A stretch of DNA of 64,000 bases from Candidatus Binataceae bacterium. Lineage in GTDB: Bacteria; Desulfobacterota; Binatia; Binatales; Binataceae. The position numbers were made by a program, and so were the translations under genes. Every line of letters starts with the position of its first letter. Within the stretch, counting starts at the first letter, position 1. The DNA is taken from contig DATJMX010000041.1 of the NCBI GenBank assembly GCA_035508495.1, positions 27,344 to 91,343 on the forward strand. The letters are read 5' to 3'. Under the pieces are notes generated by a model. The model saw only the letters and a program-made list of their open reading frames with translations. It ran no database searches and was not told the DNA's origin. Shown piece by piece: positions 26,066 to 36,259 of this stretch.

Positions 26066-26899
26066 GTGGGGGAAGGCCTGAAAGACAACTTGGATTGCGG
26101 CACCTACATAGCCGACTATTTGACGCCTCACGCTGACGGCGAGCTAAGGGGCGCGGAACTCGCGCGCGCCGAAGCTCACGTTGCGAAGTGTCCACAGTGT
26201 GCCGCGGCGCTGGCCGAGGAGCGCGAGCTCAAGGCGATGTTGCATGTGCGGGCGGGGATGCTGCGGACGCCGCCCCAGGTCCGCGGCTCGATCCTGGCTG
26301 CGCTCGACGCCGCGGATCGGCGTGAGACAACGCCCAGGCGCGCTCCAGCTCCGAGCCGGCGGCCGGCGATTGTTCGCGGGTTGCGTTACGCGATACCGAT
26401 CGCGCTCGCGGCCGCGATCGCTTTCTTCGTCATCATCCTGAGAAATCCGACGCCCGCCGAATCTTACCCGGCCTTCGATTACGCGACCGACCATTACGAT
26501 CAGTTCCTAGGTCGATTCGATCCCAATGTTCCGTCCGACTCGCCCGGCGATATCGCGGCGGCCTACATCGATCACAAGATGCCGGGCTACCTGTGGAACT
26601 TCCAGCCGAGTGGTTACAAGCTGCTCGGCGGGCGCATCGAGAAGATGCCCGACGGCCGCTTTGTTACGAATACCTTCTACCGCAGCGACGACGGCGCGAT
26701 CCTGTGCAGCTTCGTCGCATCGTCAGGATTAAAGCTGCCTCCCCGAGATGCGGACGAACTCGGAGTGCATCATTTCTTCGAGTATCGCGGCCATACGATT
26801 TGCATGAGCTATTTGCCCGGCGGCAAGTACGTCTGCATCCTGGTCTCGCGCAAGCCGATGAAGGCGTTCATGCAGGACATCGCGGCGTCGGAACTCTGA
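26066..26899 (+). CDS. Membrane-bound anti-sigma factor with zinc-finger (ZAS) domain
   Basis: A 277-residue protein. The N-terminal cytoplasmic domain has HADGELRGAELARAEAHVAKCPQC, the H-x3-C-x2-C zinc-finger of anti-sigma factors. A basic linker precedes one transmembrane helix (AIPIALAAAIAFFVIILR, about residues 112-130). A periplasmic domain of about 145 residues contains two Cys in the second half (CSFVASSG, CMSYLPGGKYVCI) that could sense metal or redox, which is inference. Start GTG 26066. It probably holds the upstream sigma factor inactive until a signal arrives. Confidence 0.87.
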   Translation: MGEGLKDNLDCGTYIADYLTPHADGELRGAELARAEAHVAKCPQCAAALAEERELKAMLHVRAGMLRTPPQVRGSILAALDAADRRETTPRRAPAPSRRPAIVRGLRYAIPIALAAAIAFFVIILRNPTPAESYPAFDYATDHYDQFLGRFDPNVPSDSPGDIAAAYIDHKMPGYLWNFQPSGYKLLGGRIEKMPDGRFVTNTFYRSDDGAILCSFVASSGLKLPPRDADELGVHHFFEYRGHTICMSYLPGGKYVCILVSRKPMKAFMQDIAASEL

Positions 26900-26934
26900 C
26901 GCGGAATCAGTTCAGACTTTAGAAAAGCTCACTG

Positions 26935-28404
26935 TTAGCGGCGGTCGGCCTTGCCGTTCTCGCTCGCATAGAAGAGCGGCAACTGCGAAGGCCCACTCGA
27001 GCGCGGAATCTCGATCGGATAGTTGCCGGTGAAGCACGCGTCGCAGTAGCCCTCGCGCCCTTCCATGAAGGAATACAGCCCTTCCCAGCTCAGATAGCCG
27101 AGGGAGTCGGCCGTGATATAGCGGCGGATCTGCTCGATAGAATGCGATGACGCGAGCAACTCCTCGCGCGTGGGCGTATCGATTCCGTAAAAGCACGAGT
27201 GCGTCGTCGGCGGCGCCGCGATTCGCATATGAACTTCGCGCGCGCCCGCCTGACGGAGCATCGGGATGACTTTTCTCAGCGTTGTGCCGCGCACCAGCGA
27301 ATCCTCGATCAGCACGATTCGCTTGCCGCGCAGCAGATCCACGACCGGGTTGAATTTGATCTTCACTCCGAAGTGGCGAATCGACTGGCGCGGCTCGATA
27401 AACGTGCGGCCCACGTAATGGCTCCGCACCAGCGCCATTTCGAAGGGAAGCTTGGCCTGCTCGGCATATCCAAGCGCCGCTGCCGTTCCCGAGTCGGGTA
27501 CCGGCACGACGACATCGGCCTCGGCCGGGCATTCGCGCGCGAGCGCCCTTCCGTGCTGCTTGCGCACGGAATAAACGTTGCGGCCGTACAGCAGGCTGTC
27601 GGGCCGCGAGAAATATACGTACTCGAAGATACAGCGCTTGAGCGGAGCCTCGGGAAATACACGCATCGAGCGCACGCCGTTTTCATCGACGACGACCATC
27701 TCGCCGGGCTCGATCTCGCGGATATATTCGGCGCGAACCAGATCGAGTGCGCACGTCTCAGAGGTCACGATCGTCGCGTCATTGAGCTTGCCTAGCACCA
27801 GTGGCCGGAAGCCGTGCGGATCGCGCACCGCGATCATCTCATGCTCGGTCAGCACGACCAGCGAGTATGCGCCCCGCACCTGCGCGAGCGCCTCGGCCAC
27901 GCGGCCCGGCAGCGTCGTGGCGTGCGAGCTCGCGATCAGGTGAATCATCACCTCGCTGTCCGACGACGATTGAAAAACGGTGCCGTTTTCTTCGAGCTGC
28001 TCGCGCAGTTCGGCGAAGTTGACGAGGTTGCCATTGTGCGCGAGCGCGAGACCGCCGCGCTTGTGCGTGACGAGGAGTGGCTGACAATTCTGAATCGAGG
28101 TCGAGCCCGTGGTCGAATAGCGGTTGTGACCGATCGCGCTCGTGCCTTCGAGGCGGCTTAAAATCTCGGTGTTGAAAATGTCGGCGACGAGACCCATCCC
28201 GCGATGCGCGATGAGCGACTTGCCGTTGGACGACACGATGCCCGCCGATTCCTGCCCGCGATGCTGCAGCGCATAGAGCCCCAGGTACGCAAGGTTGGCG
28301 GCCTCGGGATGGCCGTGGACGCCGAAGACGCCACACTCTTCGTGGAAGGCGTCAAGGTTCGAATCCTCGACTGAAACTGAAACTTCGAGTTCGTGTTCAG
28401 TCAC
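26935..28404 (-). CDS. purF: Amidophosphoribosyltransferase
   Basis: A 489-residue enzyme converting PRPP and glutamine to phosphoribosylamine, the first step of purine synthesis. The N-terminal Ntn-type glutaminase has [13 protein letters not shown], with the nucleophile Cys24 after a short propeptide as in Bacillus; it also has [10 protein letters not shown] and [10 protein letters not shown]. The PRPP-binding motif is [13 protein letters not shown]-terminal CDAC together with two other conserved Cys ([24 protein letters not shown]) suggests the [4Fe-4S] form. GTG start; overlaps the purL end by eight bases. Confidence 0.96.
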   Translation of the reverse strand: MTEHELEVSVSVEDSNLDAFHEECGVFGVHGHPEAANLAYLGLYALQHRGQESAGIVSSNGKSLIAHRGMGLVADIFNTEILSRLEGTSAIGHNRYSTTGSTSIQNCQPLLVTHKRGGLALAHNGNLVNFAELREQLEENGTVFQSSSDSEVMIHLIASSHATTLPGRVAEALAQVRGAYSLVVLTEHEMIAVRDPHGFRPLVLGKLNDATIVTSETCALDLVRAEYIREIEPGEMVVVDENGVRSMRVFPEAPLKRCIFEYVYFSRPDSLLYGRNVYSVRKQHGRALARECPAEADVVVPVPDSGTAAALGYAEQAKLPFEMALVRSHYVGRTFIEPRQSIRHFGVKIKFNPVVDLLRGKRIVLIEDSLVRGTTLRKVIPMLRQAGAREVHMRIAAPPTTHSCFYGIDTPTREELLASSHSIEQIRRYITADSLGYLSWEGLYSFMEGREGYCDACFTGNYPIEIPRSSGPSQLPLFYASENGKADRR

Positions 28405-30628
28405 GGCCGCTTAGCCTCCGTGGCAATGCGTCCTCGTAGATCCCGAGAAGCTCGCGTATGGCCTGGTCGATCACGCCGGCAACGCTTAGCTTCGGCGTCG
28501 AATCGACTTTGCCAATCACCGAAAATTCAAGCCCGCGACCGGAGAACAATTTCTCAGCGCGGGCCAAATCACCTTCAGCAATCGATACCACGACGGTCGA
28601 AGGGCCTTCACCAAAAAGCTCCGCCGGGTCATCCGCGCGCGAACCAAGATCGATTTGCGCGCCGATTAGACCGGCCGGATTGAAGCACGCTTCTGCAAGC
28701 GCAACCAGCAATCCGCCATCCGACACGTCGTGAGCCGATTGTATCAACCCTTGCTCAATCGAACCAACAAGGGCCTCGATTAGCATCTTCTCGCGTTCGA
28801 GGTCGATGGGCGCGAGCGCGCCACCGTCGAGACTAAACATCGCCTCGTATTCGGTCGCGCTGAGTTGCGGCTTGGCCGTTCGCACGATCGCGACTACGTC
28901 GCCACCGCGCTTAAAATGCTGCGTCACGCGCTTGCTGACGTCGCTCATAACACCGAGCACCGCGATGGTCGGCGTCGGCATGATCGCGCGTCCCTCGGTC
29001 TCGTTGTAGAAGCTGACGTTGCCGCTCACCACCGGAGCGCCGAAGGCGAGCGACGCATCGCGCAACGCCTCGATGCCGCGGACGAACTGCCACATGATCT
29101 CCGGCCGCTCGGGATTGCCGTAGTTGAGACAATTCGTGATCCCGACTGGATGCGCCCCGGCGCACGCGACGTTGCGGACCGCCTCGCACACCGTCGCGAT
29201 CGCACCGATATACGGATCGCGCTCGCAGGCGCGCGGGTTCGAATCGACCTTGAGCGCGATACCGCGTTTCGAATGCTTGATCCGCAGCACGGCCGCATCG
29301 CTTCCCGGGCCCTCGACCGTGTTGCTCAGCACGATCGAATCGTACTGGCGAAAAACCCATCGCTTGCTCGCGACGTTCGGATTATCGAGTAGCGCGTGGA
29401 GCGCATCGTCAGGCTTGGGATGGACTTTCGTCGCGCCGACACGAACGGGCGAGGCTTTCGGCGGAGCGTGTGGCCGATCGTACATGGGAGCTTCGTCGGC
29501 GAGCGGGCCGACCGGGATATCGGCGACGAGCTGGCCGTGCCATCGCGCGCGCCACCTTTTGTCGTCGATGATCTTGCCGATCACGACGGCATGGAGATCC
29601 CACTTCTCGAAAACCTTGGCGAGCTCGTGCTCGCGACCCGGCGCTGCGACGAGGAGCATTCGTTCCTGCGATTCCGAGAGCAGGATTTCGTAGGGCGTGA
29701 TCGCGCTCTCGCGCAGCGGCACTTTGTCGAGATCCATTTCGATTCCGACGCCTCCGCGCGCCGCCATCTCACTCGACGACGACGTGAGGCCCGCCGCGCC
29801 CATGTCCTGGATCGCGACGACTGCTCCCGTGCGGCCGGCCTCGAGGCACGCCTCGATCAGCAGTTTCTCCGTGAACGGATCGCCAACCTGGACGGTCGGC
29901 CGCTTCATCTCGCTTTCCTTGTCGAACTCCGCCGACGCGAGCAGCGACGCGCCATGGATTCCGTCGCGGCCCGTGGCCGAGCCGACGTACATCACGGAGT
30001 TGCCGACGCCCTTGGCGCGCGCGCTCAGCATCTCGCCCTTGCGCACGAGGCCCAGGCAAAAAGCGTTGACGAGGATATTGCCGTTGTAGGCAGGGTCGAA
30101 CATCACCTCACCCGCGACGGTCGGCACACCCACGCAGTTGCCGTAGCCCCCGATTCCGCCGACAACGCCGCCGAGCAGGTAGCGCGTGCGCGGATGATCG
30201 AATGATCCGAACTTGAGCGAGTCCATGCTCGCTACCGGACGCGCGCCCATCGTGAAGATGTCGCGCAGGATTCCGCCGACGCCGGTTGCCGCGCCCTGAT
30301 GCGGCTCGACGTAAGACGGATGGTTATGGCTTTCGATTTTGAAGACCGCGGCCCAGCCGTCTCCGACGTCGATCGCGCCGGCATTCTCGCCCGGCCCCTG
30401 CACGACGAGCTCGCTCTTCGACGGAAGAGTCTTCAGGTACTTGCGCGATGACTTGTAGGAACAGTGCTCGGACCACGCGACGGAGAAGACGCCGAGCTCG
30501 GTGAAGTTGGGAACCCGGCCGAGGATTTCCTGGATACGATTGAATTCGCTTTCGGTCAGGCCGTGGGCGCGCGCCTGCGCGAGATCGATTATGGGCTCGC
30601 CCGGCAGGCTGATTGGCCGCTCGCTCAT
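28397..30628 (-). CDS. purL: Phosphoribosylformylglycinamidine synthase subunit PurL
   Basis: A 743-residue small PurL, which makes FGAM with ammonia supplied by PurQ through PurS. ATP-grasp-like blocks include [12 protein letters not shown] near the N-terminus, [19 protein letters not shown] and [36 protein letters not shown] and [15 protein letters not shown] also match. Being about 740 residues instead of about 1300, it needs separate PurQ and PurS, and both are encoded immediately upstream. It overlaps purQ by four bases. Confidence 0.96.
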   Translation of the reverse strand: MSERPISLPGEPIIDLAQARAHGLTESEFNRIQEILGRVPNFTELGVFSVAWSEHCSYKSSRKYLKTLPSKSELVVQGPGENAGAIDVGDGWAAVFKIESHNHPSYVEPHQGAATGVGGILRDIFTMGARPVASMDSLKFGSFDHPRTRYLLGGVVGGIGGYGNCVGVPTVAGEVMFDPAYNGNILVNAFCLGLVRKGEMLSARAKGVGNSVMYVGSATGRDGIHGASLLASAEFDKESEMKRPTVQVGDPFTEKLLIEACLEAGRTGAVVAIQDMGAAGLTSSSSEMAARGGVGIEMDLDKVPLRESAITPYEILLSESQERMLLVAAPGREHELAKVFEKWDLHAVVIGKIIDDKRWRARWHGQLVADIPVGPLADEAPMYDRPHAPPKASPVRVGATKVHPKPDDALHALLDNPNVASKRWVFRQYDSIVLSNTVEGPGSDAAVLRIKHSKRGIALKVDSNPRACERDPYIGAIATVCEAVRNVACAGAHPVGITNCLNYGNPERPEIMWQFVRGIEALRDASLAFGAPVVSGNVSFYNETEGRAIMPTPTIAVLGVMSDVSKRVTQHFKRGGDVVAIVRTAKPQLSATEYEAMFSLDGGALAPIDLEREKMLIEALVGSIEQGLIQSAHDVSDGGLLVALAEACFNPAGLIGAQIDLGSRADDPAELFGEGPSTVVVSIAEGDLARAEKLFSGRGLEFSVIGKVDSTPKLSVAGVIDQAIRELLGIYEDALPRRLSGRD

Positions 30629-31314
30629 CGCGCGCTCTCGATTATCGATTGAAAGAACACTCGGGCATCGTCACCGCCGAGCATCTTCTCGACGGCATGC
30701 TCCGGATGAGGCATCAGGCCGAACACATTGAAGCGCTCATTGCAGATGCCCGCGATATTGCGCATCGAGCCGTTGGGATTCGCTGCGTCGCTCTCGCGCC
30801 CGTCAGCATCGACGTAACGCAGGATCACCTGGCCGCGCTCTTCCATCTGGCGCAGCTCTTCTTCCGGCGCGACGTAGCATCCTTCGCCGTGCTTGATTGG
30901 CAATCGCAGGACCTGCCCCGGTTTGGCGGCGCTCGTGAATCGCGTATGAGCGTTTTCGATGCGAACATTTACGCGCTCGCAGATGAACGACAACGACTTG
31001 TTGCGTGTCAGCGCGCCTGGCAAGAGATGCGCCTCGCACAGAATCTGGAATCCATTGCACGTGCCAAAGACTAGGCCGCCGTCGTTCGCGAACTTGATGA
31101 CGCTCTTCATGATCGGCGAGAAGCGCGCGATCGCTCCAGTGCGCAGGTAGTCGCCGTAGCTGAATCCTCCCGGCAGGAAGAGGCAATCCGCGCCCTGTAG
31201 CGATTCGTCCTTATGCCAGAGCATCGTCGCCGCTTCGCCCATCACCTCGGAAATGGCGTAGAGGGCGTCGCTATCGTCGAGCGAGCCCGGGAAGCGCACG
31301 ACGCCCCACTTCAT
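30625..31314 (-). CDS. purQ: Phosphoribosylformylglycinamidine synthase subunit PurQ
   Basis: A 229-residue class I glutamine amidotransferase. The start [14 protein letters not shown], the [21 protein letters not shown] block and [11 protein letters not shown] with the catalytic Cys are typical of PurQ. The C-terminal [10 protein letters not shown] carries the catalytic His-Glu. It delivers ammonia to PurL and lies between purS and purL with 4-base overlaps at both ends. Confidence 0.96.
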   Translation of the reverse strand: MKWGVVRFPGSLDDSDALYAISEVMGEAATMLWHKDESLQGADCLFLPGGFSYGDYLRTGAIARFSPIMKSVIKFANDGGLVFGTCNGFQILCEAHLLPGALTRNKSLSFICERVNVRIENAHTRFTSAAKPGQVLRLPIKHGEGCYVAPEEELRQMEERGQVILRYVDADGRESDAANPNGSMRNIAGICNERFNVFGLMPHPEHAVEKMLGGDDARVFFQSIIESAR

Positions 31315-31556
31315 TCGCCTTCAACCTCGAAGCGGTAGTCCTCGATCACAAGGTTAGCGAGCAATTGCTCGCACATCTTCTTGATTTCGTCGCGCGCGGC
31401 CGCGGTGCTCTTCGCGTCGATATCGAGCGTGATATATTTGCCGACCTTCACGTTCGAGGCGTTGGCGAAGCCGAGGCTTTTGAGCGAACTTTCGATGGTG
31501 CGCCCTTGCGGGTCCAGAATTCCTTTACGCGGCGTGACGAAAACTTTTACTTGCAA
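31311..31556 (-). CDS. purS: Phosphoribosylformylglycinamidine synthase subunit PurS
   Basis: An 81-residue small subunit that bridges PurL and PurQ in organisms with the small PurL. The sequence KVFVTPRKGILDPQGRTIESSLKSLGF and the C-terminal QLLANLVIEDYRFE match the family. Normal length. Its presence confirms the three-subunit FGAM synthase. Four-base overlap with purQ indicates coupling. Confidence 0.95.
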   Translation of the reverse strand: MQVKVFVTPRKGILDPQGRTIESSLKSLGFANASNVKVGKYITLDIDAKSTAAARDEIKKMCEQLLANLVIEDYRFEVEGE

Positions 31557-31583
31557 AGCGATTTCCAGCGCGTCGCGGTCACG

Positions 31584-32300
31584 TCAGCTTTCTACCCGGC
31601 GCAGCATCTCGTGATACGCCTCTTCGACGCCGCCGAGGTCGCGGCGGAAGCGATCCTTGTCGAGCTTCTGGCGCGTGGCCTTGTCCCAGAAGCGGCACGT
31701 GTCGGGGCAGATTTCGTCGCCGAGCAGAACCTCGCCATGATGGCGTCCGAACTCGAGCTTGAAATCGACGAGGATCACGCCGCGCTCGTCCAGGAACTTG
31801 CGCAATACGTCGTTGACCCTCAGCGCCATCGCCTTGATCGCGACGTTCTCGGCCTCGGTCGCCCATCCGAATTCCACCGCATGTTCCGGGTAGATCAGCG
31901 GATCATCGAGCTCGTCGGACTTGTAGTAGTACTCTACTACCGGCTTCTTCAGCTCGCGTCCCTCTTCGAGGCCGAGCCGCTTCGCCATCGAGCCCGCGCA
32001 GATATTCCGCACAACGGTTTCGCACGGGATAATTTCGAGCCGCTTGCAGAGCATGTTGCGGTCGTCGAGGCGCTTGACGAAGTGCGTCTTGACACCGTTC
32101 TTTTCGAGCAGCGTAAAGAACAGCTCCGAGATCCGGTTGTTCATCACGCCCTTGTCTTCGATCGTGCCGCGCTTCTTGGCATTGAACGCGGTCGCGTCGT
32201 CTTTGAAATATTGGATTACGAGGTCGGGATCGGAAGTGCTGTAAAGCTTCTTGGCCTTACCCTCGTAGAACATATCGAGTTTCTGCGGAGATGAATCCAT
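31584..32300 (-). CDS. purC: Phosphoribosylaminoimidazole-succinocarboxamide synthase
   Basis: A 238-residue SAICAR synthetase, joining CAIR and aspartate with ATP. Visible blocks are [31 protein letters not shown], the ring [35 protein letters not shown], and [25 protein letters not shown] 32300 (MDSSPQKL) has GAGGGA upstream and fits the normal length; the frame is open upstream to 32339. Confidence 0.96.
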   Translation of the reverse strand: MDSSPQKLDMFYEGKAKKLYSTSDPDLVIQYFKDDATAFNAKKRGTIEDKGVMNNRISELFFTLLEKNGVKTHFVKRLDDRNMLCKRLEIIPCETVVRNICAGSMAKRLGLEEGRELKKPVVEYYYKSDELDDPLIYPEHAVEFGWATEAENVAIKAMALRVNDVLRKFLDERGVILVDFKLEFGRHHGEVLLGDEICPDTCRFWDKATRQKLDKDRFRRDLGGVEEAYHEMLRRVES

Positions 32301-32336
32301 AGTAGGGCGTCCCTCGCGGAAATGAACGTTTCCTTT

Positions 32337-32365
32337 CAACTATCTTACCATCCGACGTGTCACAA
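32337..32365 (-). promoter_or_regulatory. purC: Candidate promoter upstream of purC
   Basis: On the minus strand, TTGTGA is followed after 17 bases by TAGTTG, about 40 bases before the purC start. The spacing is ideal but the -10 match is weak. It lies in the 135-base purB-purC gap. Confidence 0.3.
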
Positions 32366-32435
32366 CGAAGCGGGCTGGTGGCGTATCCACAGCGGGAGGC
32401 GATTATGCACAAACACCCACGCAGGGCTGGGGATT

Positions 32436-33842
32436 TCAGGATTTCGGGGGCGGTGCGAAACGCTCGACCAACTCCGCTGCAAGACCAACATAAGCACGAG
32501 GACTGAGGCCGTCGAGAGCGGCTTTCGCATCGTCGGGCAGCGGCAGCGTCGCGATAAATTCCTCGATCACTTTGCGATCGATCCGGCGGCCGCGCGTCAG
32601 TTCCTTGAGCGTCTCGTAGGGACGCGGCAATCCGTGCCGGCGCATGAGAGTCTGAATCGCCTCGGCGACGACTTCCCACGCCTGCTCATCGTCGAGGTCC
32701 TCGGCGATACGCGCCTCGTTGACCTCGACGCGTTTCATCCCGCGCTCGAGCGAGCTTAGTGCGACAATCACGTGGCCGAACGCCGTGCCGATCGCACGCA
32801 CTGCGGTGCTGTCGGTGAGATCGCGCTGCCATCGCGAGATCGGCAGCTTGCCCGCCAGATGCTCGAGCAGCGCCGACGCGATTCCCAGGTTGCCCTCGCA
32901 ATTCTCGAAATCGATCGGGTTCACCTTGTGCGGCATCGTAGAAGAGCCGGTCTCGCCCTTCACCGCTTTCTGCGCGAAGTAGCCGATCGAGATGTAACTC
33001 CACATGTCGCGGCAGAAGCCGAGCAGGATCGTCGCGATTCGCCGCGTGGTGTCGAACAGCTCGGCCATGAAGTCGTGGCTTTCGATCTGCGTCGTGAGCG
33101 GGTTCCACACGAGGCCGAAGCTCTCGACGAAGTGGCGCGAATGCTCGATCCAGTTGAGATGGGGATGCGCGAACAGGTGCGCGTTGAAGTTGCCGACCGC
33201 GCCATTGAACTTGCCAAGATATTCCTGGCGCCGGAGCGCGTTTATCTGGCGCTCGAGACGTGCCGCGAAAATCGCCAGCTCCTTGCCGATTGTAGTCGGC
33301 GAGGCTTCCTGACCGTGCGTGCGCGCGAGCATCGGCAGCGCCTTGTAACGATGCGCGAGCTCGGAGATGGAATCGATCGCGTGCTGAATCGCGGGCTCGA
33401 GCTCGACCGCGACGAACTCCCGCAGCATCACCGCGTAGGAGATATTGTTGATGTCTTCAGAGGTGCACGCGAAGTGCACAATTTCGAGCGGCAGCGATGG
33501 ATCCAGCGCGGCGAGTTTCTCCTTGACGAAGTACTCGACCGCTTTAACGTCGTGATTGGTTTCGGCTTCGAGCGCCTTGACGCGGCGCGCATCGGCGAGC
33601 GTCAGGCCATGGTAGATATCGCGAAGCTTCTCGACCTGCTGCGCCTCGATTGGCTTTACCGCATCAAAACGGAAATTGCGCGCGAGCGAGATATACCACT
33701 CGATTTCGACCCGCACCCGATACCGAATCAGCGCGAACTCGCTGAAGAAGGCTTCCAGAGCCCGCGTGCGAGCCCGATAGCGCCCGTCGATCGGCGTCAC
33801 CGCCAACAGCGCGATATCGATATCTTGCGTCTTCTGATCCAC
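32436..33842 (-). CDS. purB: Adenylosuccinate lyase
   Basis: A roughly 468-residue enzyme that cleaves SAICAR and adenylosuccinate. Conserved blocks are LLAVTPIDGRYRARTRALEAF, HFACTSEDINNISYAVML, ARTHGQEASPTTIGKELAIF, and the signature GSSTMPHKVNPIDFENCEGN with the catalytic Ser loop. The E. coli-type start region sets the N-terminus near GTG 33842; the frame is open to ATG 33938 and the true start is uncertain, because neither candidate has a clear ribosome-binding site. It is the first gene of the purB-purC-purS-purQ-purL-purF block. Confidence 0.94.
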   Translation of the reverse strand: MDQKTQDIDIALLAVTPIDGRYRARTRALEAFFSEFALIRYRVRVEIEWYISLARNFRFDAVKPIEAQQVEKLRDIYHGLTLADARRVKALEAETNHDVKAVEYFVKEKLAALDPSLPLEIVHFACTSEDINNISYAVMLREFVAVELEPAIQHAIDSISELAHRYKALPMLARTHGQEASPTTIGKELAIFAARLERQINALRRQEYLGKFNGAVGNFNAHLFAHPHLNWIEHSRHFVESFGLVWNPLTTQIESHDFMAELFDTTRRIATILLGFCRDMWSYISIGYFAQKAVKGETGSSTMPHKVNPIDFENCEGNLGIASALLEHLAGKLPISRWQRDLTDSTAVRAIGTAFGHVIVALSSLERGMKRVEVNEARIAEDLDDEQAWEVVAEAIQTLMRRHGLPRPYETLKELTRGRRIDRKVIEEFIATLPLPDDAKAALDGLSPRAYVGLAAELVERFAPPPKS

Positions 33843-33957
33843 GATCGCCCAACCGGGGAGCTTAACAAATAACGCGCCTTGACGCGCGACGCGAGCCGAC
33901 GAATCCGCAGACGATTCTACGATTCTGCTTCGAAACATAGTGGGGCACTGGATTTTT

Positions 33958-34521
33958 TCAGACGAACGGCACCAGCATCGGGACGCGGCGCTGGTATTCG
34001 GCGTAGGCGCCAGGGCCGAGTTCCGCGGAGAGGAATCGTTCTTCGGTGCGGGCTTTCAGCCAGAGAGCGCCTGTCAGGAGGATCGTGCCCAGGACCGCGG
34101 TTATAGTCGCCTCCGCGAGGGCAGTCGCGATCGTTGCGAATATCAGGCCCGTGTATATCGGATGACGCACGATTGCGTACGGGCCGGTGTCGATCACGTG
34201 ATGGCCTTCCTTCTTGGTGATTGCTCCCGACCACAGCGGGCCCAAATGAATTCGCGCCCACCATGCGAAGAGGATTCCGGCCACCACAAACCCGACCAGC
34301 AGATATGCTCCGCCGTAGCCGACGTGCCAGATGCGTCTCATGCCCATCGCGTGCGCAAAGGCGTGGGTCAGCATCACGAGGCCCACGCCCGCGCCGATTC
34401 GATACGCCCAAACTTCCCAGCCCGTGACTTGCTTTTCGGTGCGCTCCGACCATAGCGCGGCGGCGATCCACGTGATGGCCCATGCTGCCCACGCGAGATC
34501 GAATAGTTGTCTAGGACCCAC
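33958..34521 (-). CDS. Isoprenylcysteine methyltransferase family membrane protein
   Basis: A 187-residue membrane protein with about five membrane segments. The C-terminal VIDTGPYAIVRHPIYTGLIFATIATAL, followed by KARTEERFLSAELGPGAYAEYQRRVP, matches the ICMT/PEMT-type methyltransferase fold, which uses S-adenosylmethionine on membrane-bound substrates. Bacterial members often methylate or alter lipids or proteins of unknown identity. The start is the GTG at 34521. It lies upstream of purB in the same direction but is not obviously linked to purine synthesis. Confidence 0.82.
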   Translation of the reverse strand: MGPRQLFDLAWAAWAITWIAAALWSERTEKQVTGWEVWAYRIGAGVGLVMLTHAFAHAMGMRRIWHVGYGGAYLLVGFVVAGILFAWWARIHLGPLWSGAITKKEGHHVIDTGPYAIVRHPIYTGLIFATIATALAEATITAVLGTILLTGALWLKARTEERFLSAELGPGAYAEYQRRVPMLVPFV

Positions 34522-34635
34522 GGCGAGCAGGCCTCCGTACAGGTGTGACGTAGCAGAATAGCATCAAGTTTCGGATGGTCGAAGATCGCAAGCGCGGCAA
34601 AGAGTTAGCGCGCGACTCCTGCTAGATTTCGGGGC

Positions 34636-35487
34636 GTGAAGCAGGTCACCGAACGCGATTACGAAGAGCGAATCGAGCGGATCGTCAAATTGCTCGAGGC
34701 CGACCCCGCGGCGCATCACGCGCTCGATGACCTCGCAGGCGCGGCGCACTTCTCGCGCTTCCATTTCCATCGTATCTACCGCGCGATGACCGGCGAGACC
34801 GTGAACGATACTGCGCGGCGTCTGCGCCTTGCGCGCGCGGCACGTCAGCTCGCATCGACGAATACCGCGGTGACCGAAATCGCGCTCGATGCCGGCTACG
34901 AAAGCGTGCAGACCTTCTCGCGCGCATTCAGCTCATTGACCAGTCTCTCGCCGCGCGAGTTTCGCTCGCGCCGCATCCGATTGTCGGATCTGATAAACGG
35001 CCCTGCGCCCCGAGCCAAGGGAGGAACTTCCATGAAAGTCGAAATCGTTGAACTCATGGCGAGCCGCGCATTCACGTATCGCCATCTCGGTCCGATGAGC
35101 ACCGTCAAAGATACGTACTCGCGGCTCTGGCAATGGCAGATCGAAAACGGAATCGCGGGAAAGACCAGGGAAGCGATCGGCATCTGCTATGGCGACGAAA
35201 CCGGCGACGATGAGTTCCGCTACTATGCCGGGGTCGTTTGGGACAAGCCCGTCAAAGCGGCCGGCGATATCGAGGTGCACGAAGTCCCGGGCGGCAAGTA
35301 CGGATGCTATCGGCTAGTCGGATCCCACGACGGTATCCCGGCGGCTTTCCAGCGCATTTACGGCGAATGGCTGCCGGCGAGCGGCTTTGCGCCTGACGAT
35401 CGGCCGGCACTCGAGATCTATCGCAACAATCCCTTCGATACGGCGGCCAACGAGTTGATTACCGACTTGATGATCCCGATTCGATGA
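34636..35487 (+). CDS. AraC-family regulator with GyrI-like effector domain
   Basis: A 283-residue transcriptional regulator. The first ~110 residues form the two-helix-turn-helix AraC domain (ALDDLAGAAHFSRFHFHRIYRAMTGE, VTEIALDAGYESVQTFSRAFSSLTSLSPREFR). A GyrI-like small-molecule domain follows (MKVEIVELMASRAFTYRHLGPM, GGKYGCYRLVGSHDGIPAAF). This Rob/SoxS-like layout usually senses drugs or lipophilic cations and controls efflux genes. GTG start. It is convergent to rbfA and its targets cannot be read from the window. Confidence 0.88.
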   Translation: MKQVTERDYEERIERIVKLLEADPAAHHALDDLAGAAHFSRFHFHRIYRAMTGETVNDTARRLRLARAARQLASTNTAVTEIALDAGYESVQTFSRAFSSLTSLSPREFRSRRIRLSDLINGPAPRAKGGTSMKVEIVELMASRAFTYRHLGPMSTVKDTYSRLWQWQIENGIAGKTREAIGICYGDETGDDEFRYYAGVVWDKPVKAAGDIEVHEVPGGKYGCYRLVGSHDGIPAAFQRIYGEWLPASGFAPDDRPALEIYRNNPFDTAANELITDLMIPIR

Positions 35488-35490
35488 GCG

Positions 35491-35841
35491 TCAGCTCTTG
35501 GCGCGCGTGTCTCTGAGCAGTTCCTGGATGCGTGCGGCGTGCTCGGGACCAACGTCGAATTCGAAATCGACTTCCGGCGTATAGCGCAGGCCCAGCGCGC
35601 GGCCAAGCTCACGCCGGATAAAGCCCGAGGCGCTCTTGAAGCCCGAGATCACAGCGGGCGCGCGCTTGGATCCTTCGAGATGAGAAAAGAACACCCGGCC
35701 GTGGCGCAGATCGTCGCTCATCTTCGCGCCCGTGAGCGTCACGCCCCGCAGGCGCGGATCTTTCAGATCCCGCACGAGCATCTCCGACAACTCGCGCATC
35801 AGGAGTTCAGCAACTCGTTCGGGGCGGCGGCCTTCGCTCAC
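35491..35841 (-). CDS. rbfA: Ribosome-binding factor A
   Basis: A 116-residue KH-fold protein that helps mature the 30S subunit and aids growth at low temperature. Visible blocks are RPERVAELLMRELSEMLVRDLKDPRL, VTLTGAKMSDDLRHGRVFFSHLEG and the C-terminal LRYTPEVDFEFDVGPE. The GTG at 35841 has GGAGAACAG eight bases upstream and matches the family N-terminus. It is the last gene of the rimP-nusA-infB operon; truB does not follow. Confidence 0.94.
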   Translation of the reverse strand: MSEGRRPERVAELLMRELSEMLVRDLKDPRLRGVTLTGAKMSDDLRHGRVFFSHLEGSKRAPAVISGFKSASGFIRRELGRALGLRYTPEVDFEFDVGPEHAARIQELLRDTRAKS

Positions 35842-35909
35842 TCTGTTCTCCAATATCGATCAGTTCGACCGCGCGCGATGCGACACGGACGAAGCGTTGA
35901 TTCCTCTTC

Positions 35910-36197
35910 CTAACAGCTGATGATCTCGAATTCTTCGTCGCCGAGCGGCGCGAGCCCAAGCGAGTCGATAAAGTTGACGACTTCACGCAGCGCGCTGTCG
36001 ACGAACGAGCGATCGTTGCCGACCTGGCAGATGCCGAGCTCAGCGCGTTGCCACATATCGTTGTCGTCGGACTCGGCAATCGAGACGTTGAACTTGTTGC
36101 GAACGCGAGCCTTGATTGCGCGCAACACCTGCCGTTTCCCCTTGAGCGAATGATTTTCCGGCAGAAAAAGCGTCAGCCGGACCACGCCGACCACCAT
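35910..36197 (-). CDS. DUF503 / YlxP-like protein
   Basis: A 95-residue protein with the YlxP start MVVGVVRLTLFLPENHSLKGKRQVLRAIKAR and the DUF503 middle FNVSIAESDDNDMWQRAELGICQVGND. The family sits between infB and rbfA in many operons and is of unknown function. ATG 36197 has GGAGGA upstream. Its placement here supports the conserved operon order. Confidence 0.92.
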   Translation of the reverse strand: MVVGVVRLTLFLPENHSLKGKRQVLRAIKARVRNKFNVSIAESDDNDMWQRAELGICQVGNDRSFVDSALREVVNFIDSLGLAPLGDEEFEIISC

Positions 36198-36259
36198 ATC
36201 CGGTTCCTCCGCGATGCGCGGCGCGGCGCGATGATTGCGCCGCGCCCATCAAACCCGGC

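Noticed and set aside
28349..28360. GGTTCGAATCC, resembling a tRNA T-loop
   Set aside because: It lies in purF and no acceptor or anticodon arms can be formed around it. I found no tRNA in the window.
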